Shown one piece after another: positions 59,438-64,000 of a DNA stretch of 64,000 bases. Positions within the stretch are counted from its first letter, which is position 1, and each line of letters starts with the position of its first letter. Both the position numbers and the translations under genes were made by a program. The notes below the pieces were generated by a model that saw only the letters and a list, made by a program, of their open reading frames with translations, ran no database searches and was not told the origin of the DNA. Origin of the DNA: Cryptomeria japonica (Eukaryota; Streptophyta; Pinopsida; Cupressales; Cupressaceae); assembly GCF_030272615.1 (NCBI RefSeq), contig NC_081405.1, forward strand, positions 568,851,095 to 568,915,094, given 5' to 3'.

Positions 59438-60292
59438 TGTTGGCAATTGACACTCATCGGATTCATTTTGTTGTCATTGATGGCAACAAGATTAGATGGA
59501 AGTCATATACCGACACTAGGAGGTATGTACCGGTAGACACCGGCATTGGAGTATCCAAGATTACACTGGCACCAACATCAGTACTTGAAGGAAGCTGACA
59601 TCAAGAAGGATTTATTTAGTAAATCATTTTGTAATTATTGTCGAGGCTGACATTGAATAACTTTGGTAATACATTGTAAGCCGACATAAGGCATATTGTT
59701 TGTAATGGGTATATAGGTCAGTCTACTAGGTCATTTTGAATATGAAATAGGATGCGACATAAGTAAGATATAATATAGAAGAACTACATAATGTGAAGTA
59801 TATATATGTAGATCATTTGTATGTGAATGTCATATCATGCAATGATCTATAGATAGTTTGGGAAGTATTCTTGGAGGAGAAAAGATACTAGTAGTAGTGT
59901 TCAAGGTTTATGAACTGGTACAAAGAAGAGCTATAACTAGAACTCTATTTGTCATAGCATATGCATTTTGGGAGTTCATTTTCATTGTTTTACTTCAGCA
60001 GAATCTTGGAGTTAGTGAGGCTCTTTAGTGATGAGTAGTGTGCCTTCCTGCAAGTGCAGGCCCCCATTATATGTAATATCATTTTATATGGCCAGTGAAT
60101 TGATATTGTGGGTCACAAACCCCACCATGGTTTTTCCTCTTTGAGGTTTTCCACATATAAATTTTGTGTGTTATGGTGTTCATTAATATGGATGGTTTAC
60201 TTGCTTATGTTTATTTGTTTACCATTTTATTATCTTATTTTACCAACAGAACACTGATTCACCCCCCCTCTCAGTGTTCTTTTATCCCAACA
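59438..60292 (+). repeat. NA-2 left LTR
   Basis: 855 bp. It contains taccggtagacaccggca near 59528, the hairpin cctgcaagtgcagg (60047-60060), the caccatggtttttcctcttt and ggttttccaca blocks, and the end gattcaccccccctctcagt. Confidence 0.9.
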
Positions 60293-60294
60293 AT

Positions 60295-60307
60295 TGATAT
60301 CAGAGCC
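60295..60307 (+). promoter_or_regulatory. NA-2 primer binding site, initiator tRNA-Met type, mutated
   Basis: TGATATCAGAGCC differs from TGGTATCAGAGCC at one base; located two bases after the LTR. Confidence 0.8.
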
Positions 60308-60366
60308 TGGTACCTCAGAAGAAGTTTAACAGCTTGAGGAAGATCCTGAAACCAGAATCTTTGAAC

Positions 60367-61920
60367 ATGGCTATGGAGAAGCAACTTGAGATGGCTCTTG
60401 AGGATTATGATGCTAAAAGGATGAAAAACTTGAAATTGCAAGAAGAATTGAATTCTGCTAATGAGTTCATTCTTATTCTACAAGAAAGGTTATCATCAAC
60501 TCAAGCCAAGAGAATTTTTTTTTTGCAAAACTCGGATGATGAGGAGAAGAATGCACTTAAGGAACAGTGTCAAAAAATAAGTCAAACAAACATGCTCATT
60601 AAGAATGAAATGCAAGATCTGACTATGAGGTTATCAAAAGATATTGAGGATAGAAAGAAGAAGGAAGGTAATCTTGTTATATCTTTGAAGACTAAATTTG
60701 ATGAATGTGACAGATTGACTCATGAGAATAATCTGTTGAGAACTAATTTGGCACACTCCCGAAACAATGAACAAGAACTTGAAAGACAAATAACTACTTT
60801 GAGAGATGATCTAACCACTGCAAGTGAGTATAAAGAAAAATTTAGGATTAGTACTGCATAGTTGGATGACTTATTGAAAAGATAGAGCCAGGTTTATGAT
60901 TCTAGAGGACTTGGATTTGTACAAGGGGAAAGCTCTAGTACTGCAAATGAAGATCAGACAACTAGTACATAGAACTCATGAGAACAGAGGAAACTGGTAA
61001 GGCAATCTAATGCTTATAAATTCAATGGTAGATTTTTTGTTTGCAATCAATTTGGGCATGTGGCTAAACAATGTAGAAATAAAGCAAATCAAAACTACAT
61101 TCTAAGTAGGGTTCACAATGAGTTTATTTGGTTGGATTGGCCTTACATGATCATGAAGGAGGCTATTCAAGAAGTCACCGACTTACCCAAAGTCGGACAA
61201 GAACCTGACAAGAAAATTTCCAACACTGAGGCCGAGAAACCCACCAGTGCAATTCCTCTTAGCAAATCAATAAGGATCAACATAATCACCAATATTGATG
61301 TAAAATTTGCAAGCATTATAATAGGTTATAAGGTAATTCAATCTAATCAAATGAATTCTATTTCTAGTTCATGCATTCACGTTGCATATCAGATGCTGAG
61401 GAATAATGCAAAATATGATTTATGCGAATGGATGAGGAGTGAATTAATGTTGAACCTTGGAAAGATCAAGGGAATTAAGAAAGGAACTTTTAGATATGGT
61501 AATCTCATTGTATGTTTGATTCTTTACTTCCTAAATGAGCTACCTGGTCTTGGCAAGAAGCGTTGGGCTCATGACATACTGGTAGGTATGTAGACCAAGG
61601 AAGCAATCACCGATATTGGTACCAAAAGAGATGAGAAACTTTGGGGGTATTTTAAAACATTCCAAAAAAACATGAGTTAGAGGGATAGAATATCAAAGAA
61701 CATTGTGGAGAAGTACTCTACTGATAGCTATTTTATAGTGAAAAATGATGAAATTCTTATGGAAGAAGTTGAACCTAGGACCATATGGATTACAGAGCTT
61801 GGATATGAAGTGGATTATAGCATTTTTGAACTCTTTGCAAAAATGTTGCTTGAAGCTCCATTGGATGACAAAACAAAGCATTTTGGTACAGTAGAAGAGA
61901 AGGCCCTTGAGGTCAAACTA
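60367..61920 (+). pseudogene. NA-2 Gag fused to the ORF2 domain
   Basis: From ATG 60367 one frame runs through gag and the ORF2 block, broken by stops near 60859, 60883, 60970, 60979, 61591 and 61678 but with no frameshift. Residues 1-165 form a coiled coil. RGLGFVQGESSS (about 60905) parallels NA-1. One zinc knuckle (VCNQFGHVAKQC, about 61040) lacks its first Cys. It continues at once into SRVHNEFIWLDWPY, equivalent to SRVHGDKMYLEWMH of NA-1, so the gag-ORF2 spacer and ORF2 N-terminus are deleted here. Then KFASIIIGYKVIQ, SSCIHVAYQML, DLCEWMRSELMLNLGKIKG, FRYGNLIVCLILYF, RISKNIVEKYSTDS and EVEPRTIWITELGYEV correspond block by block to NA-1. Function unknown. Confidence 0.75.
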
Positions 61921-63034
61921 GTTTCAACAGGAAGAGAAGAGAGAAGAAAATAGAAAAGATGTCTGCATATGTACAAGATATAATTCATAAGATAGACACT
62001 CAATCAGGTTCTGGATCCAAACCGACAGTAAAGGAAAGTCTACAATCTGTACTGGCACAAACCATTTTTGAGGATGGAAATGTACAGGATACTGTAAATA
62101 TTATGGACAATACTCCACCAATAGTAATTGACATAGCACTAAGTGGCAAAGCCACTGGTGCAAAAGAGGTTGTAAAGGATAAGGTAAAGGAAACTGAATC
62201 TATATCGGTAGAGGTTTTGGCAATTGACACTTCTCAGGTTGAGAAGAAATTTGTCTCTGAATTGAGTCCAACTGAATTGATGATGATGGCCACTCAGAAA
62301 TTATTGAAGGATGGTACTGCAGATAAGGGAATAATAGATCAATTAGTTACAGTATTGCATTATTTAATCCCTAATTGCTAGATTGAGAGTGAAGCAAGCC
62401 CTTCCGACAAGCTCAAAACTCTAACAAAGCATATTTCTAACAACTTTCAATCTCTGAGGCAGATTGAAGACCGATAGGGTTTAGAAAGATTTACTATGGC
62501 TAAGAAAGCCGCCTTTGACTAGATCATAGAAATAGAGAAAATTAAAATTGAAGCTAAACTCATTCTTATTGATAATTGTTTGAAACAAGGTATAAATATC
62601 TATAGGGTTTGTTGCAACATAGGAATTCTTATAGTAAATGTAGATAGCAGTTTAAATAAGTTACATGATAAGATAGCTAACATTGCTATTTATTTTGATT
62701 GATTAACTGCACTAACCACATCTGTTGATGGACAAATTTTGTCCTTGGAGAACTAATTTTTTTCTTTTGAGAAGGAGAGAGATAAAGTCATTTAGAGAGA
62801 AAGAAGTCTTAGAGGACTAATGAGTCCTAGATTGGATTCATTGAATGCACATAAAAGAGAATGCATGGACATGATTGATAAACTCACACCGACATAAGTC
62901 AAAGAGAAGGAAACACTTGCCCACTTACTAAGTGGACTTGGATCCATATCTGACACCTTCAAAACCAGATGGGATAGATATCTTCCGTTGTTGGATAAGA
63001 CTTACCCCAAAATTTTTAAGTTGGTCAAGTTCCA
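61921..63034 (+). pseudogene. NA-2 ORF2 C-terminal region
   Basis: After a frame change near 61950 the frame 61959-62381 is acidic and Thr/Ser-rich. Beyond it fragments such as SDKLKTLTKHISNNFQSL, IIEIEKIKIEAKLILID and MIDKLTP (to about 62900) form coiled-coil pieces interrupted by several stops. It parallels the coiled-coil tail of NA-1 in position and style, though I see little direct residue match. No enzyme motif. Confidence 0.55.
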
Positions 63035-63283
63035 GTGAAATTAACAGTATTCATTTATTCTTTTGTTATGAATTCTTTCAATTCTTTCACTAGTCTTTGG
63101 AATTGATGCCAAAGGGGGAGTATGTATATATGTGAAAAATATCAAAAAAATTAGACAAGATTAGATGGGAAGGATATCAGGATATCTGAAGGAGTGTATT
63201 GCTTAGGGGGAGCATATTTTAGTTAAACTAGTAGGGAATCCATTTTTCACATGAGTATTACCATTAATGCCAAAGGGGGAGAT
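63035..63283 (+). other. NA-2 3' tail with polypurine tracts
   Basis: Non-coding. gccaaagggggagtatgta (about 63108), taggggga (about 63204) and the final gccaaagggggagatt before the LTR repeat the multi-tract pattern of Cop-1 and NA-1. Confidence 0.75.
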
Positions 63284-64000
63284 TGTTGGCAATTGACACT
63301 CAATGGATTCATTTTGTTGTCATTGATGGCAACAAGATTAGATGGAAGTCATATACTGACACTAGGAGGCATATACCAGCAACACAAGCATTGGAGTATC
63401 CAGGATTACCCTAGCACTGACACCGACATCAGTACTTGAAGGAAGCCGACATTAAGAAGGACTTATTTAGTAAATCATTTTGTAATTATTGTCAAGGTCA
63501 ACATTGAATAAATTTTGTAATACATTTTAAGACGACATAAGGCATATTTTTTGTAATGGGTATATAGGTTAGTCTGCTAGGTCATTTTGAATATGAAATA
63601 GGATGCAACATAAGTAAGATAGAATATAGCAGAACTGAATAATGCGGAGTATATTTATGTAAATCATTTTTATGCAAATGTCATATCATGCAATGATCTA
63701 TAGATAGTTTGGGAAGCATTCTTGGAGGAGAAAAGATACTAGTAGTAGTGTTCTGGGTTTATGAACTAGTACAGAACAGAGCTATAATTAGAACTCTATT
63801 TGGCATAGCAAATGCATTTTGTGAGTTCATTTTCATTGTTTTACTTCAGAAAAAGCTTGTAGTCATTGAGAATCTTTAGTGATGAGCAGTGTGCTCTAGG
63901 CAGTGCGCCGTCCTACAAGTGCAGGCCCCCATTATATGTTATATCCTTTCATATGGCCAGTGAATTGATATTGTGGGTCACAAATCCCATCGTGGTTTTT
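63284..64000 (+). repeat. NA-2 right LTR, incomplete
   Basis: 717 bases of an LTR matching 59438 onward with scattered differences; the window ends within the ccatcgtggttttt block. Confidence 0.9.

Larger units (their letters stand above)
59438..64000 (+). mobile_element. NA-2: LTR element with fused Gag-ORF2, right LTR cut by window edge
   Basis: LTRs 59438-60292 and 63284-64000 (incomplete) start tgttggcaattgacactca. The 3.0-kb interior has an initiator-Met-type primer site, a Gag with coiled coil and one zinc knuckle, directly continued by the ORF2 domain of NA-1, a coiled-coil C-terminus, and a purine-rich tail. No protease, RT, RNase H or integrase. A partial interior (59194-59437) precedes the left LTR, so this is part of a tandem arrangement. 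TSD cannot be checked. Confidence 0.85.

Overview
The window looks like nuclear DNA from a seed plant with a very large, transposon-filled genome; I infer a gymnosperm, mainly from the style of nested Ty3/gypsy and Ty1/copia elements. I see no intact single-copy host gene. Almost all of it is LTR retrotransposons inserted into one another, plus one decayed DNA transposase gene, microsatellites and two solo LTRs. Most boundaries below come from LTR pairs ending in TG..CA (or one base away) and from 5-bp target-site duplications (TSDs) read directly in the sequence.

Left part (1-13561): the 5' half of a minus-strand Ty3/gypsy element (Gyp-A: gag at 1-1310, leader, primer site 12456-12473, LTR 12478-13561). 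A Sirevirus-like copia element (Cop-1, 2322-10443, TSD ctaat) sits in its leader, and a solo LTR (5687-7176, minus, TSD tattc) sits inside Cop-1's pol. 13562-19805 is older background: AT-rich DNA, palindromes, a long CT microsatellite split by another solo LTR (15676-16471), and a DDE-type transposase pseudogene (17265-19805).

Right part (19806-59193) is a Tat-type gypsy element, Gyp-B. Its 1.48-kb 5' LTR has been spread over 31 kb by two insertions. (1) NA-1 (20654-37722, TSD tttaa) is a copia-like element with Gag and a large non-Pol protein; it carries Gyp-C (25540-34916, TSD ggtac), an element with one long Gln/Pro-rich ORF and no pol. (2) Gyp-D (38259-50901, TSD atgtt) is a Tat element with a nearly complete pol and an intron-containing plant mobile domain gene on its antisense strand. 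Gyp-B's own primer site, leader, gag and pol follow at 51007-59193. Its pol then breaks into a second Gag-plus-ORF2 element (NA-2, LTR at 59438, second LTR running off the window end).

How the parts relate: Gyp-B, Gyp-C and Gyp-D all have primer sites complementary to tRNA-Trp, so the pol-less Gyp-C could be copied by Tat-type enzymes. Cop-1, NA-1 and NA-2 use the initiator-Met type site, share LTR signatures, and NA-1 and NA-2 could depend on copia enzymes. The most unusual features are the antisense spliced gene in Gyp-D, the shared non-Pol ORF2 of NA-1 and NA-2, the 40-nt tRNA-Trp complement in Gyp-B, and a hairpin with a compensatory base change in the copia-type LTRs.
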